A stretch of 64,000 nt of DNA from JACDHG01 sp963811585 (lineage in GTDB: Bacteria > Actinomycetota > Actinomycetes > Propionibacteriales > Nocardioidaceae), in contig CAWERR010000008.1 of the NCBI GenBank assembly GCA_963811585.1, positions 248,001-312,000 on the forward strand. The letters run 5' to 3'. The position numbers and the translations under genes were made by a program. How positions within the stretch are numbered: the stretch's first letter is position 1; each line of letters begins with the position of its first letter. Positions 18,082 through 28,060 of this stretch are shown here, piece by piece. Below the pieces are notes generated by a model. The model saw nothing but the letters and a program-made list of their open reading frames with translations. It was not told the DNA's origin and did not search any database.

Positions 18082-20010
18082 GTGCGCACACAATCCATTG
18101 CGCTATTAGCTGGTGCCGGCTTGATCGCCGCGGCACTGGCGCCGGTAGCCGCTGCGCCACAGCGCGGCAGCGACGGCGTCACACCTCACGAGCGGGCGGC
18201 GCTGTCGGCGGGCTTGCAGACCGCGGAAAAGGGCAACGCCAACAAGTCGCTCAAGCCGAGCGGGGCCAACCCCCAACTCGCTCTGGTTCCTGACCCCTCG
18301 GTCATCGACTACGCCGGCTGGAAGCGGTACCTCGCCGCTAAGGGCGAACAGCGTCAATCGCGGCTCGAGAACAAGATGACCGCGTTGGCGCCGCCTCTCG
18401 TGGTCGACGAGGACGAGCCCGCAGGCACCCGCGGCTCTAACGACAGTACGGCGACGGCGCAGCCAGTACCCGCTTTCGGGACGGCCGGCAACAAGAACCC
18501 GAGGGCGCGGGTCCTCGGTGAGCTCTCAAATCAGGAGGTCGTCTCTGACACCGTTCCCGCCAATACCGAGGATGACGGGTCGATCCCGTTGGCCGGAGAC
18601 ACTGGAATCACGGGGTCCGGGGAGGGCATCAACACCACAGCCACCATCGGTGACGGGCCACATGGCAGCGCCGGTAGCGACTCAGGTGACTTCGACTTCT
18701 ACTCCTTGGATGCAGACGCGGGCGACTCGCTCACCGTCGACACCGACACCCCAGTAGGTCCGTTGGACACGGTGGTCGTGCTGTTCGACGACGCCGGCGA
18801 GATTGTGAACCTCAACGACGACTCCGACGGCTTCGACAGCCTGCTGACCCACACCTTTGAAGACGCCGGCACTTACTACGTGATGGTGACGGGCTTCCTC
18901 TCCCTGCCTGCTGATCCGTTCGACTCCGGCAGCGGTGACGGAGCTGACAGCGAAGGTCCTTACGACGTCGAGATCACCGTGGCGGAGGTGGACCTGGACT
19001 TCTACGCATTCAGGCTGCGCAAGGGTGACGTGCTGGGCGCCTCGGTCGAAGGATCAGCCACCAGCGTGACCGTCTATGACCCAGGCAGTGTCAACGTGCA
19101 CGGGTCGACTCAGGACGCAACGTTCATCTACCCAAGTGACTCGCCGCTGCCCGGCGGCGGCAACGCGGTGACGGAACATATCGCCGACCAGGCTGGATGG
19201 CACTACCTCGGCGTGACAGGTGGCGACGGTGCTTACGACATCACGGTGGAGGGGTACCGACCGGGTCTCGAAAACAACCCGCCGGTGCAGACGCTGTTCC
19301 TCGACTTCGACGGAGCCCGCATCAACACGGGCGTATTCGGTGGTCCGGGCGTTCGCCAGCTCAGTCCGCTGCGCGCGTTCCTGGGTCGCTGGGGACTGAC
19401 CAACGCGGATCTCAACCCACTGATCACTGCGATCGTGGCCGAGGTCCGGGAAAGCGTCAGGCAGGACATGCTGGCGAGTGGTCTGAACGACGACTTCAAC
19501 ATCAAGATCAAGAACAGCCGTGACCACGCTGACCCATGGGGCAAGAAGAACGTCAGCCGGATCATCGTGGGAGGCACGATCGAACAGTCGGGGGTCGACA
19601 CGATCGGTATCGCCCAGTCGATCGACCCCGGCAACTTCGAAACCGAAGAGTCGGCGTTGGTGCTGCTCGACCTGTTGAGTGACCCGGCGGGACCGACGTA
19701 CTCCTTGAACACGTATCTGACGCCGGCGAGTAACCGGGTCGGATTCGTCGGTCAGGCAGTCGGGAACGTGACAGCCCACGAGGGCGGCCACTTCTTCGGC
19801 AACTGGCATGTCGACCAGTTCAACGCTGAGGCCAACCTGATGGACCAGGGCGGCAACTTCCCGCTTCTGTACGGCGTGGGACCGGACAACATCGGCGGCA
19901 GCGCGGATGACCCGGATGTCGACTTCGGTGAGGACGAGTTCAACCCCAACGAGGGGTTCACTGGCACAGAAGACACGCTGAGCCGCCTGGCAGGTGTGCT
20001 GACCGAGTAG
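18082..20010 (+). CDS. Secreted metzincin-like metalloprotease with PPC domain
   Basis: Sec signal peptide at residues 1-25 (SIALLAGAGLIAAALAPVAA, then AP). Around residues 205-300 lies a pre-peptidase C-terminal-type beta domain: DFDFYSLDADAGDSLTVDTD, TFEDAGTYYVMVTG, with a second, partial PPC-like copy to about 390 (DLDFYAFRLRKGDVLG). The C-terminal catalytic region has HEGGHFFGNWHVDQFN (H566, E567, H570, H576). This is an HExxHxxGxxH zinc signature with glycine at the bend, as in metzincins, so a zinc endopeptidase outside the cell is expected. The product has 642 aa and is strongly acidic throughout. GTG start with GGAGG ten bases upstream. It stands alone, followed by a strong terminator hairpin. 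No recognised substrate. Confidence 0.8.
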   Translation: MRTQSIALLAGAGLIAAALAPVAAAPQRGSDGVTPHERAALSAGLQTAEKGNANKSLKPSGANPQLALVPDPSVIDYAGWKRYLAAKGEQRQSRLENKMTALAPPLVVDEDEPAGTRGSNDSTATAQPVPAFGTAGNKNPRARVLGELSNQEVVSDTVPANTEDDGSIPLAGDTGITGSGEGINTTATIGDGPHGSAGSDSGDFDFYSLDADAGDSLTVDTDTPVGPLDTVVVLFDDAGEIVNLNDDSDGFDSLLTHTFEDAGTYYVMVTGFLSLPADPFDSGSGDGADSEGPYDVEITVAEVDLDFYAFRLRKGDVLGASVEGSATSVTVYDPGSVNVHGSTQDATFIYPSDSPLPGGGNAVTEHIADQAGWHYLGVTGGDGAYDITVEGYRPGLENNPPVQTLFLDFDGARINTGVFGGPGVRQLSPLRAFLGRWGLTNADLNPLITAIVAEVRESVRQDMLASGLNDDFNIKIKNSRDHADPWGKKNVSRIIVGGTIEQSGVDTIGIAQSIDPGNFETEESALVLLDLLSDPAGPTYSLNTYLTPASNRVGFVGQAVGNVTAHEGGHFFGNWHVDQFNAEANLMDQGGNFPLLYGVGPDNIGGSADDPDVDFGEDEFNPNEGFTGTEDTLSRLAGVLTE

Positions 20011-20044
20011 TCAGAACTCCTTAGCCATACGGCAAAATCTGTGG

Positions 20045-20083
20045 ACGGGAGAGTCGGGAGCCAAGCGCTCCCGCCTCTCCCGT
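20045..20083 (+). terminator. Strong terminator-like hairpin after the protease gene
   Basis: ACGGGAGAG (20045-20053) pairs perfectly with CTCTCCCGT (20075-20083). Inside it CGGGAGC pairs with GCTCCCG around a five-base loop, separated from the outer stem by one mismatch. No T-run follows, as is common for actinobacterial hairpin terminators. It lies 35 bases after the protease stop. Confidence 0.7.
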
Positions 20084-20116
20084 TCTGCGTCGTGGCCTTG
20101 ACACTGCCGGACAGGC

Positions 20117-21217
20117 GTGGCAACGTCACGAGTGATGGAAGCGCTTACATTTCCCGATGCCCCCGTCGACTCAGATGTGAGTCAGGGCCAGCCGCGACCG
20201 TCCAGATCTGGTCCGGGCGCGACCATCTATCAGGTCGCCCAGCGAGCCGGAGTATCGATCGCAACGGTCTCTCGGGTGCTGCGCGGGAGTGCGCCGGTTG
20301 CGGCCCCGACCCGCGAGCGAGTGCTGTCGGCCGTAGCCGCCCTGCAGTTCACTCCGAGCCACTCCGCCCGGTCGCTGGCTGAGGGTAAGCAAGCGGCCAA
20401 CGGCATCGTCTTCCCCGACCTGTCCGGTCCCTACTACGCCGAGGTCGTCCTGGGCTACGAGGAGGTTGCCGGGGAGATGGGGCGCAGCGTCCTGATCCTC
20501 TCGACCCATGGTCGCCAGGCCGCCCGCGCCATGGTCCTGGATCTTGCAGCGCGTGTTGACGGGCTGGTCGTGCTCGGCCGCACGGTCGACGACGATGTGC
20601 TCACCGAGCTTGTCGGCAGGGGCATGCCGCTCGTCTTGCTCGCGCGCGACCCGATCGCCGGGGCTGACGCTGTGAACGCGGAGAACGAGAAGAGTGCCCA
20701 CGCTTTGGCTACGCACCTCACCCGCGACCATGGCTACACCTCCCTTGCATTCCTCGGCGATGTGGACGCGTCGTCGGACATCGCACGTCGATGGCTCGGC
20801 TTTCGGCGGGCGTTGAATGACGCCGAGGTCCCCGTGCCCGAGCGCCCGACTCCGTGCGCATTCGACGAGCAGAGCGGCCAACGGTGCGCCGAAGAGCTGC
20901 TCCGTGAGCAACGGCCGCAGGCACTGTTCTGTGCCAATGACGAGATGGCCCTTGGTGCGATCGCGGCAGCGGAGTCGCTGGGCTTGCGCGTCCCCGACGA
21001 CCTGGCCGTCACCGGGTGGGATGACGTAATGGCCGCCCGTCACTCACGTCCAGGGCTGACGACCGTCAGGCAGCCGATGCGTGAGCTCGGTGCGCTGGCG
21101 GCGCGGAGACTGCACGAGCGACTTGCCGGGGGCCAGGAAGAACGACGCAACGAGGTGCTGCCAACGCAGCTCGTGCTGCGTGCCAGCTGTGGACACCACA
21201 ACGAGGAGAACCCATGA
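20117..21217 (+). CDS. LacI-family transcriptional regulator
   Basis: An N-terminal HTH of LacI type lies at residues 36-60: TIYQVAQRAGVSIATVSRVL, followed by the hinge-helix region PSHSARSLAEGK. A periplasmic-binding-protein-like effector domain runs to the end (FPDLSGPYYAEVVLGYEEVA, VDGLVVLGR, VTGWDDVMAARHSRPGLTTV). The 35-residue N-terminal extension before the HTH is unusual. Translation may instead start at an in-frame ATG six codons later (20135). Its stop overlaps the start of the Tat-exported glycoamylase-family gene by 4 bases, so it very probably regulates that operon in response to a sugar. Confidence 0.92.
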   Translation: MATSRVMEALTFPDAPVDSDVSQGQPRPSRSGPGATIYQVAQRAGVSIATVSRVLRGSAPVAAPTRERVLSAVAALQFTPSHSARSLAEGKQAANGIVFPDLSGPYYAEVVLGYEEVAGEMGRSVLILSTHGRQAARAMVLDLAARVDGLVVLGRTVDDDVLTELVGRGMPLVLLARDPIAGADAVNAENEKSAHALATHLTRDHGYTSLAFLGDVDASSDIARRWLGFRRALNDAEVPVPERPTPCAFDEQSGQRCAEELLREQRPQALFCANDEMALGAIAAAESLGLRVPDDLAVTGWDDVMAARHSRPGLTTVRQPMRELGALAARRLHERLAGGQEERRNEVLPTQLVLRASCGHHNEENP

Positions 21218-22809
21218 GAGAGCTGAGCCAGTCACGACCCAACCCCGTCTCGCGACGCAACGTGCTGGTTGGGGGCCTCGCCGCGGTGGCCGGCGCCGCC
21301 ATGGCCGGCCCTGCCCAAGGTGCAAGCCCAACCTTGGCCCTGCACAAACCCGGTCCGCTACCTCGTGGCGTCGACCGTGCCACGGTCATAACCTGGGCCG
21401 AGGACACCTGGCATTCGATGGAGGCGATGACCCACCCAGCGACCGGTCTGCCTGCAGACAACATCACCGGCGACCTGTCCACCCTGAGTGGTTACACCTC
21501 ACCCACCAACATTGCTGGCCTGATGTGGTCTGCTGTCGCGGCTCGCGAGCTGCGAATCATCAGCCCGAGCCACTGCAGCCGGGTGGTGCGAAAGACCCTG
21601 CGAACGCTGGCGCGGATGGAGCACCACGAGCCCAGCGGCATGTACTACAACTGGTACGACGAGGCCACTGGCGAAGCACTGCGTGCCTGGCCAGGGTCCG
21701 GAGACACCATCTACCCCTTCGCCTCCAGTGTCGACAACGGCTGGCTCGGTGCCGCCCTCTGGGTCGTCCGCAACTCGGTGCCCGGTGCCGGCCCGCTTGC
21801 CGATCGGCTGTTCAAGCGGATGCGGTGGGACGCCTTCTACAACCCCGGCGCCGCTCGTCCGGGCGGGCTCATGCACGGCGGGTTCTTCCCGTTCGACCAC
21901 AACCGAGGCGACCAGGTCTACCGAGGCAGCCACATCGACGCTCCCGACGTCTGGCTCACGCACCACCACTACGACACGATCGTCTCGGAGACCCGGATCA
22001 CGTCATACCTCGCCATCATGAGGCGCCAAGCACCGGCGCAGCACTACTTTGCGCCCTGGCGAACCTTCCCCGCGAGCTGCGACTGGAGCTGGCACGAGAG
22101 CCAGCCGGTTGGCGTGACCCGCAACTACCTCGGCCTCGACGTCTATGAAGGCGCCTACACCTACCGTGGCATGCGGATCGTCCCGGGCTGGGGCGGCTCG
22201 ATGTTCGAGGAGCTCATGCCGAACGTCTTCGTCCCCGAGGAGACCTGGGGCCCGCGCTCGTGGGGCAAGAACCATCCGCTGCATGTCCGCGCCCAGATCG
22301 AGCACGGCATGAACGAAGCTGACTACGGCTACTGGGGCTTCTCCCCGTCGAGCGATCCGTTCGCCGGCTACCGGGAGTACGGCGTCGACGCGCTGGGGCT
22401 CAACCCCGACGGGTACTTCTCCGACCGCGAAAGCACCAACTACGACCCTGGATTCGGCGACTGCCGCCCGGCGACCAACCCGACCCCCGACTACGGAGAC
22501 GGTGTCGTCACCCCGCACGCCGCCTTCTTGGCGATGATGCACGAGCCCAAGCGGGCGTTCGACAACCTGTCGCGCATCGAGCTGGACCTCGGAGCGTACG
22601 GCGAGGGCGGCTTCTACGATGCTGTGGCCGTCGGCTCCGGGACAGTCGCCGAGCGCTATCTCGCACTGGACCAGGCGATGGTCATGGGAGCCATCGGCAA
22701 CGTTCTCGGCCGCAATGTCCTGCAAAAGGCGTTCAGCACGAAGAAGGTCGAGGCCAAACTCCGGCCGATCATCGCCATGGAGCAGTTCGGTTCCGGCACT
22801 GGCCACTGA
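21214..22809 (+). CDS. Tat-exported glycoamylase-family (GH144-like) protein
   Basis: A twin-arginine signal, NPVSRRNVLVGGLAAVAGAA, opens the 531-residue protein, so it is exported folded. The body matches the COG5368/Glycoamylase (alpha/alpha6 barrel) pattern: GMYYNWYDEATGE, VDNGWLGAALWVV, KRMRWDAFYNP, a conserved GWGGSMFEELMP, GYWGFSPSSDP, GEGGFYDAVAV and LALDQAMVMGAIGN near the C-terminus. Family members include beta-1,2-glucan hydrolases (GH144). Glucan hydrolysis outside the cell is a reasonable inference, but the linkage is unknown. Co-translated with the LacI regulator immediately upstream. No sugar transporter is adjacent. Confidence 0.8.
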   Translation: MRELSQSRPNPVSRRNVLVGGLAAVAGAAMAGPAQGASPTLALHKPGPLPRGVDRATVITWAEDTWHSMEAMTHPATGLPADNITGDLSTLSGYTSPTNIAGLMWSAVAARELRIISPSHCSRVVRKTLRTLARMEHHEPSGMYYNWYDEATGEALRAWPGSGDTIYPFASSVDNGWLGAALWVVRNSVPGAGPLADRLFKRMRWDAFYNPGAARPGGLMHGGFFPFDHNRGDQVYRGSHIDAPDVWLTHHHYDTIVSETRITSYLAIMRRQAPAQHYFAPWRTFPASCDWSWHESQPVGVTRNYLGLDVYEGAYTYRGMRIVPGWGGSMFEELMPNVFVPEETWGPRSWGKNHPLHVRAQIEHGMNEADYGYWGFSPSSDPFAGYREYGVDALGLNPDGYFSDRESTNYDPGFGDCRPATNPTPDYGDGVVTPHAAFLAMMHEPKRAFDNLSRIELDLGAYGEGGFYDAVAVGSGTVAERYLALDQAMVMGAIGNVLGRNVLQKAFSTKKVEAKLRPIIAMEQFGSGTGH

Positions 22810-22836
22810 CGCCGCCTGAGACGGCAGCAGGTCGGA

Positions 22837-22913
22837 GCAGCCGGCCGGAGTGAGCCAAGGTCGCTCCTGGGCTTGACCTAACCGTTCTTCCGGGGGAGGT
22901 CTAGGCCGGCTGC
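22837..22913. terminator. Inverted repeats between convergent genes
   Basis: GCAGCCGGCC at 22837-22846 is the exact reverse complement of GGCCGGCTGC at 22904-22913. Between them GGAGTGA and TCGCTCC form a smaller hairpin. The element fills the 108-base gap between two convergent genes and could act as a bidirectional terminator. Confidence 0.45.
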
Positions 22914-22917
22914 GGGG

Positions 22918-23178
22918 TCATTTGTCAGTGTCGGCGTAGCTGCCGCTGTCGCCCGTGGTCTCCGCGTCGACGTTGCGGTGTTCACGGCCGTCGGGTAGTT
23001 CCTCGTCGTCGTAGCTGCCCTTGGTCTGCGCGATGTCCTTGCGGTGTTCACGGCCGTCGGGTAGTTCCTCGTCGTCGTAGCTGCCCTTGGTCTCCGCGAT
23101 GTCCTTGCGGTGTTCGTGGCCGTCGGGTAGTTCCTTGTCGTCGTAGTCGCCTTGGTCGGCGTCATCGTGTGGGGTCAT
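22918..23178 (-). CDS. Small acidic protein made of three 22-residue repeats
   Basis: 86 aa: ten leading residues (MTPHDDADQG), three tandem copies of the 22-residue unit SYDDEELPDGREHRKDIAQTKG (variable at a few positions), and a ten-residue tail ending YADTDK. The unit is charged with no hydrophobic core, so the protein is probably disordered. The start chosen has GAGA about 8 bases upstream; an ATG five codons earlier is possible. It follows lpdA by 51 bases on the same strand and may be the last gene of that transcript. I do not recognise the family. High DNA identity between copies implies recent duplication or selection for the repeat. Confidence 0.72.
   Translation of the reverse strand: MTPHDDADQGDYDDKELPDGHEHRKDIAETKGSYDDEELPDGREHRKDIAQTKGSYDDEELPDGREHRNVDAETTGDSGSYADTDK
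22951..23148 (-). repeat. Tandem repeat, three 66-bp units, within a coding sequence
   Basis: Three consecutive 66-bp units in frame, each encoding the D/S-Y-D-D-x-E-L-P-D-G unit of the small acidic protein. The two inner units differ at only a handful of bases, and the outer ones are more divergent. Confidence 0.85.
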
Positions 23179-23229
23179 GTCTCTACCATGCACCCGCGGC
23201 CCGCCACGCGCACTAGCGCGGGAGGATTG

Positions 23230-24625
23230 TCAGAAGTTGATCATGTGGCCGGAGACGCCGTGCACGGCCTCCTTGAGGGCCTCGCTCAGCGTCGGGTGCG
23301 CGTGGATGTTGCGCGAGACCTCGGTGGCGGTGAGGTCCCACTGCTGCGCGAGCGTCAGCTCGGGGAGCAGCTCGGTGACGTCGGGCCCGATCAGGTGGGC
23401 GCCGAGGAACTCGCCGTGCTCGGCATCGGCGACGATCTTGACGAAGCCGCCCGGGTCGCCGAGTCCGTGCGCCTTGCCGTTGGCGGTGAAGGGGAACTTC
23501 GACACCGTTCACGTCGTGGCCGAGCTCCTTCGCCTGCGCCTCGGTGTAGCCGAAGCTGGCGATCTGCGGCTGGCAGTACGTCGCTCGCGGCACCATGCGT
23601 AGTCGATCGCCATGGTCTCGGCGCCCGCGATCGTCTCGGCAGCGACGATGCCCATCGCCTCGGCGGTGTGGGCCAGCATCAGCTTGGCCGTGACGTCGCC
23701 GATCGCGAGGATGCTCGGCGACGTTGGTGCGCATGAACTCGTCGATCTCGATGGCGCCGCGATCGGTGAGCGCGACGCCGGTCTTGTCGAGACCGTAGCC
23801 CTCGACGCGGGGCGCGAACCCGATCGCCTGCAGGACCTTGTCGGCCTCGAGCGTCTGCTGCTCGTCGCCCTTGGTGACGGTGACCGAGACCTTGTCGCCG
23901 CTGTCGTCGATCGCGTCGACGCGGGTGGACGTGTGCACCTTGACGCCGAGCTTCTTGTAGCGCTTGGCGAGCTCGGCCGACACCTCTTCGTCCTCGAGCG
24001 GGACGAGCCGGTCGAGGTACTCGACGATCGTCACGTCGACGCCGTAGTTGGCGAGCACGTAGGCGAACTCGACGCCGATCGCGCCGGCCCCGGCGATGAT
24101 GATCGAGCCGGGCAGCTCCTCGGTCATGATCTGCTCTTCGTAGGTGACCACTCGCTCGCTGAGCGACGTACCGGGAAGCAGCCGGGTCGTAGCGCCGGTC
24201 GCGAGGATGCAGTGGTCGAACGTCACAGACTCCTCGCCGCCGTCCCCAGCGCCACCTTGAGGGTGTTGGCGTCGGTGAACGTGCCCCAGCCCTCGAACTC
24301 GTTGATGTTGTTCTTCTTCATCAGGAAGTGCACGCCCTTGACGCGCCCGTCGGCGACCTTGCGGCTGCGCTGGTAGGCGGCTCCGTAATCGAAGGTCACG
24401 TCACCGGAGATGCCGAACGTCTTCGCGTCGGCGGTGAAGATGTGGGCGAGCTCGGCGTTACGTAGCAGCGCCTTGCTCGGGATGCACCCGACGTTGAGGC
24501 AGACGCCACCCCAGTACTTCTCCTCGATGATCGCTGTCTTGAGTGCCGAGCTGCGAGGCGCGGATCGCGGCGACGTACCCGCCCGGCCCGGCGCCCAGCA
24601 CGACGACGTCGAAATGAGAGCTCAT
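23230..24625 (-). CDS. lpdA: Dihydrolipoamide dehydrogenase (frameshifted)
   Basis: E3 flavoprotein that reoxidises dihydrolipoamide with NAD in 2-oxoacid dehydrogenase complexes. Reading across frames gives MSSHFDVVVLGAGPGGYVAA (FAD dinucleotide fold), the redox disulfide region around CLNVGCIPSKALL, ILATGATTRLLPG, the NAD site IIIAGAGAIGVEFAYVLANY and the C-terminal HAHPTLSEALKEAVHG with the catalytic His-Glu pair. I place single-base indels near 24546, 24240, 23718 and 23515, mostly insertions. The amino-acid sequence between them is intact, so an assembly error is likelier than gene death. Starts 25 bases after the TIGR02611-type gene on the same strand. Confidence 0.93.
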
Positions 24626-24650
24626 GCGGCCAGCCTATTCGGCCCAGAGC

Positions 24651-25167
24651 TCACGGCGTCTTTGTGGGGACCGCGCTGCCCACGCGGCGTTGTCCCTTGG
24701 CTTCCTTGCGCACGGCCACTGCCTCATGTCGCCAGAGCTTGATGCTGTAGATGAGCACGCCAAGCGCGATCAGGCCCGACAAGATGATGCTGCTGCCCGG
24801 TCGCCCAGCCGCCAAAGGGCACGCTCGGTCCTACCCGATCGGACCGATCGGCCCCACGGCGGGAATCGTCACGATGTGGGGGATCTCCGGGTAGATCCAC
24901 ATGAAAACGCCGAACGCGATGATCGAGCAGGCACCGAGCGTGGTCAGCAGGATCGTCGGGTATGTCGAGACGCTGACCTTGGCAACGTCGAAGGCCTTCT
25001 TCTTGACGGGCTCGACCCGGCGCTCGGCCCACGGGTACTCCTGGGACAAGACGATGAGACCGGACAACAGGATCAGCAGACCGGGTCCCGGCAAGGGCAT
25101 TGCGATCACGCCGACGACGACCAGCAAGCCAACCGACGACGAGAATCCAGGCCTTCCTGACCGCCAT
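24651..25167 (-). CDS. TIGR02611-family membrane protein (PGPGW type; frameshifted)
   Basis: Starts MAVRKAWILVVG with GGAGGG six bases ahead of the ATG. The body reads AMPLPGPGLLILLSGLIVLS (the PGPG signature), EYPWAERRVEPVKKKAFDVA, then a second hydrophobic pair and a C-terminus with KLWRHEAVAVRKEAKG ending SAVPTKTP. Three or four membrane segments, no known activity. Indels near 25120 and 24830 are required to join the frames. It is the upstream neighbour of lpdA and divergent from ppdK. Confidence 0.8.
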
Positions 25168-25311
25168 CCCATCCCTCCACGGGCCACCGAACCGGTGACC
25201 CAGGTGCCGAAGCCTACCTGCTGTCTCGCCGGGGGTCGCGGTCGAGGTCGCCAACAGGGGCAAGATGGGCACACCCGAGCCACGTGACGACGCGACCAAG
25301 AGGTTTCCGGC

Positions 25312-28035
25312 ATGACGCGATACGTGTATGACTTCAACGAAGGAAGCGCGTCACCAGAAGGACCTGCTCGGCGGCAAAGGGGCCAACCTCGCCGAGATGA
25401 CCAACATCGGTCTGCCTGTGCCGCCCGGGTTCACCATCTCGACCGATGCCTGTCGGGTCGTACCTGGAGAGCGGCAGCGAGCCACGCCGAGCTCGCGGCG
25501 GAGATAGACGAGCACCTCGCCGGGCTCGAGAAGGAGATGAGGCGCCACCTGGGCCAGGCCGACGACCCGTTGCTGGTGTCCGTGCGGTCCGGCGCGAAGT
25601 TCTCGATGCCCGGAATGATGGAGACGGTCCTCAACATCGGCCTCAACGACGAGTCAGTCGAAGGGCTCACGAAGATCTCGGGCAGTGCGCGCTTCGCCTG
25701 GGACTCCTACCGGCGGCTGCTGTCGATGTTCGGGGCCACCGTGCTCGACGTGGAGCGTGCCAAGTTCGACGAGGCGCTCGAGGACCTCAAGCACACCCGG
25801 AAGGTCGAAACCGACGTCGAGCTGACGGCCGAGGACATCCAAGAGCTCGTTACGACGTACAAGAAGATCATCGCCGATGAGGCTGGGCGCGAGTTCCCGC
25901 AAGACCCGCGCGAACAGCTCGACCTCGCGGTGCTCGCCGTCTTCTCGTCGTGGAACACCGACCGGGCGAAGATCTACCGTCGCCAAGAGCACATCCCGGA
26001 CGACCTCGGCACCGCTGTCAACATCTGCGCGATGGTCTTCGGCAACCTCGGCGACGACTCGTGGCACCGGCGTCTGTTTCACCCGCGACCCGGCCTCCGG
26101 CCACCAAGGCGTGTACGGCGACTACCTGCCCAACGCACAGGGCGAGGACGTCGTCTCGGGCATCCGCAACACGCTGCCGCTCACTGCGCTCGGTGACCGA
26201 GACAAGGCGTCGTACGACGAGCTGCTGCACATCATGGAGACGCTCGAGCGCCACTACAAAGACATGTGTGACATCGAGTTCACGGTCGAGCGAGGCAAGC
26301 TCTGGATGCTGCAGACCCGGGTCGGCAAGCGCACCGCAGGCGCTGCATTCCGGATCGCCATGCAGCTCGTCGACGAAGGCGTCATCGACCTGGACGAGGC
26401 GCTGCGCCGGGTGACCGGTGCGCAGCTGGCAAACCTGATGTTTCCCGCAGTTCGACAAGTCGCGGCGACCTGGATCTGATCGCAACGGGGATGGCGGCGA
26501 GCCCTGGTGCGGCGGTCGGCAAGGCTGCCTTCGACTCCGCGACGGCCGTGGCGTGGGCTACGAAGGGCGAGGACGTGATCTTGGTCCGTCGGGAGACGAA
26601 CCCCGACGACCTGCGCGGGATGATCGCGGCGACAGGAGTGCTGACGAGTCGTGGCGGTAAGACGTCGCACGCTGCCGTTGTCGCCCGTGGCATGGGACGT
26701 ACGTGCGTTGTCGGCGTCGAGGCGCTGCGTGTCGACATCAAGAAGCGCGAGTTCCGGACCTCCGACGGTGTCGAGATCAGCGAGGGCGACGTGCTCTCGA
26801 TCGACGGTTCGACTGGCGAGGTGTTCGCGGGGTCCGTCCCTGTCACGGCCAGCGTCGTGGTGGAGGCCTTGCTCTCGACCGCCGAGACCTCCGGCGCACA
26901 CGCCAAGAGTGCTGGCGAGGGTGAAGACGCCGAGCTGGTGCACGCGGTTCGTCGGTTGATGGATCATGCCGACAAGACCCGTCGGATGGGGGTGCGAGCC
27001 AACGCCGATGCGCCCGAGGATGCTCAACGGGCTCGCGACTTCGGCGCGGAGGGTATCGGGCTGTGCCGGACAGAGCACATGTTCCTGGGCGCGCGGCGCA
27101 AGATCGTCGAGCGGGTCATCTTGGCCCGGTCAGACGAGCAGCGCGACTCGTCGCTGGAGGAATTGCTTCCTCTGCAGCGCGATGACTTTCTCGGGATCTT
27201 CGAGGCGATGGACGGGCTGCCGGTCGTGGTGCGCCTGCTCGACCCGCCACTGCACGAGTTCCTGCCCGACCTGACCGAGCTGTCGGTGAAAGTCGCCGTC
27301 GCCGAGGCGATCGGGGAGCCAGACGAGGAGGCGGCTGCACTGCTCAAGGAGGTCCAGCGCCATGACGAGCAGAACCCCATGCTCGGCATGCGTGGTGTGC
27401 GGTTGGGCCTCACCGTGCCCGGCCTGTTCCTGCTGCAGGTACGGGCGATCGCCGAGGCTGCTGCCCAGCTGAAGAAGCGTGGGCTCGACCCGCATCCCGA
27501 GATCATGGTGCCGCTCGTTGCCGACGTCAGAGAGTTCGCGATCATCCGCGAGCAGGCCGAGGCGACGATCGCCGAGGTTGCCGAGGAGACCGGGCTCGAG
27601 CTCAGCTTCCCGATTGGCACGATGATCGAGCTGCCACGCGCGGCTCTGACTGCTCACGAGATCGCGCGGGAGGCGGAGTTCTTCTCGTTCGGCACCAACG
27701 ACATGACGCAGACGACGTGGGGCTTCAGCCGCGACGACGTCGAGGCCGAGTTCTTCCCGCAGTACATCGCAGCAGGCATCTTCGGGATCAGCCCGTTCGA
27801 GTCCCTCGATGTCGATGGCGTGGGGCGGATCATCTCGGTGGCGGCCTGGGAGGGCAAGGAGACCAGGGGCGACCTTGTGCTTGGCGTCTGCGGAGAGCAC
27901 GGTGGCGATCCGGCGTCGATCCACTTCTTCGACAAGATCATGTTGGACTACGTGTCGTGTTCGCCCTACCGGGTGCCGGTCGCGCGACTCGAGTCAGCGC
28001 GCGCCACCCTGGAGGCAGCCGAGGGCACCGCCTGA
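25312..28035 (+). CDS. ppdK: Pyruvate phosphate dikinase (frameshifted in the first half)
   Basis: Interconverts pyruvate, ATP and phosphate with PEP, AMP and pyrophosphate. The N-terminal ATP-grasp domain has SVRSGAKFSMPGMMETVLNI and FGNLGDDS followed by VCFTRDPASG. The central swivelling domain carries the phospho-histidine in LTSRGGKTSHAAVVARGMG. The C-terminal TIM barrel has GLCRTEHMFLG, MLGMRGVRLG, FSFGTNDMTQTTWGFSRDD and VCGEHGGDP with the catalytic cysteine. Length of about 907 aa is normal. Frame breaks lie near 25350, 25450-25480, 26065 and 26450. From 26491 to the stop the frame is clean. ATG start, divergent from the TIGR02611-type gene. Confidence 0.94.
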
Positions 28036-28060
28036 CGATCTTGGCGGGGTGATTCGAGGG

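Noticed and set aside
22951..23148. CRISPR or rho-independent regulatory repeat
   Set aside because: Repeats are in frame, multiple of three in length, and encode a consistent peptide unit.
23230..24625. lpdA as a pseudogene
   Set aside because: All catalytic motifs survive and the indels resemble those in other essential genes nearby, so loss of function is not supported.
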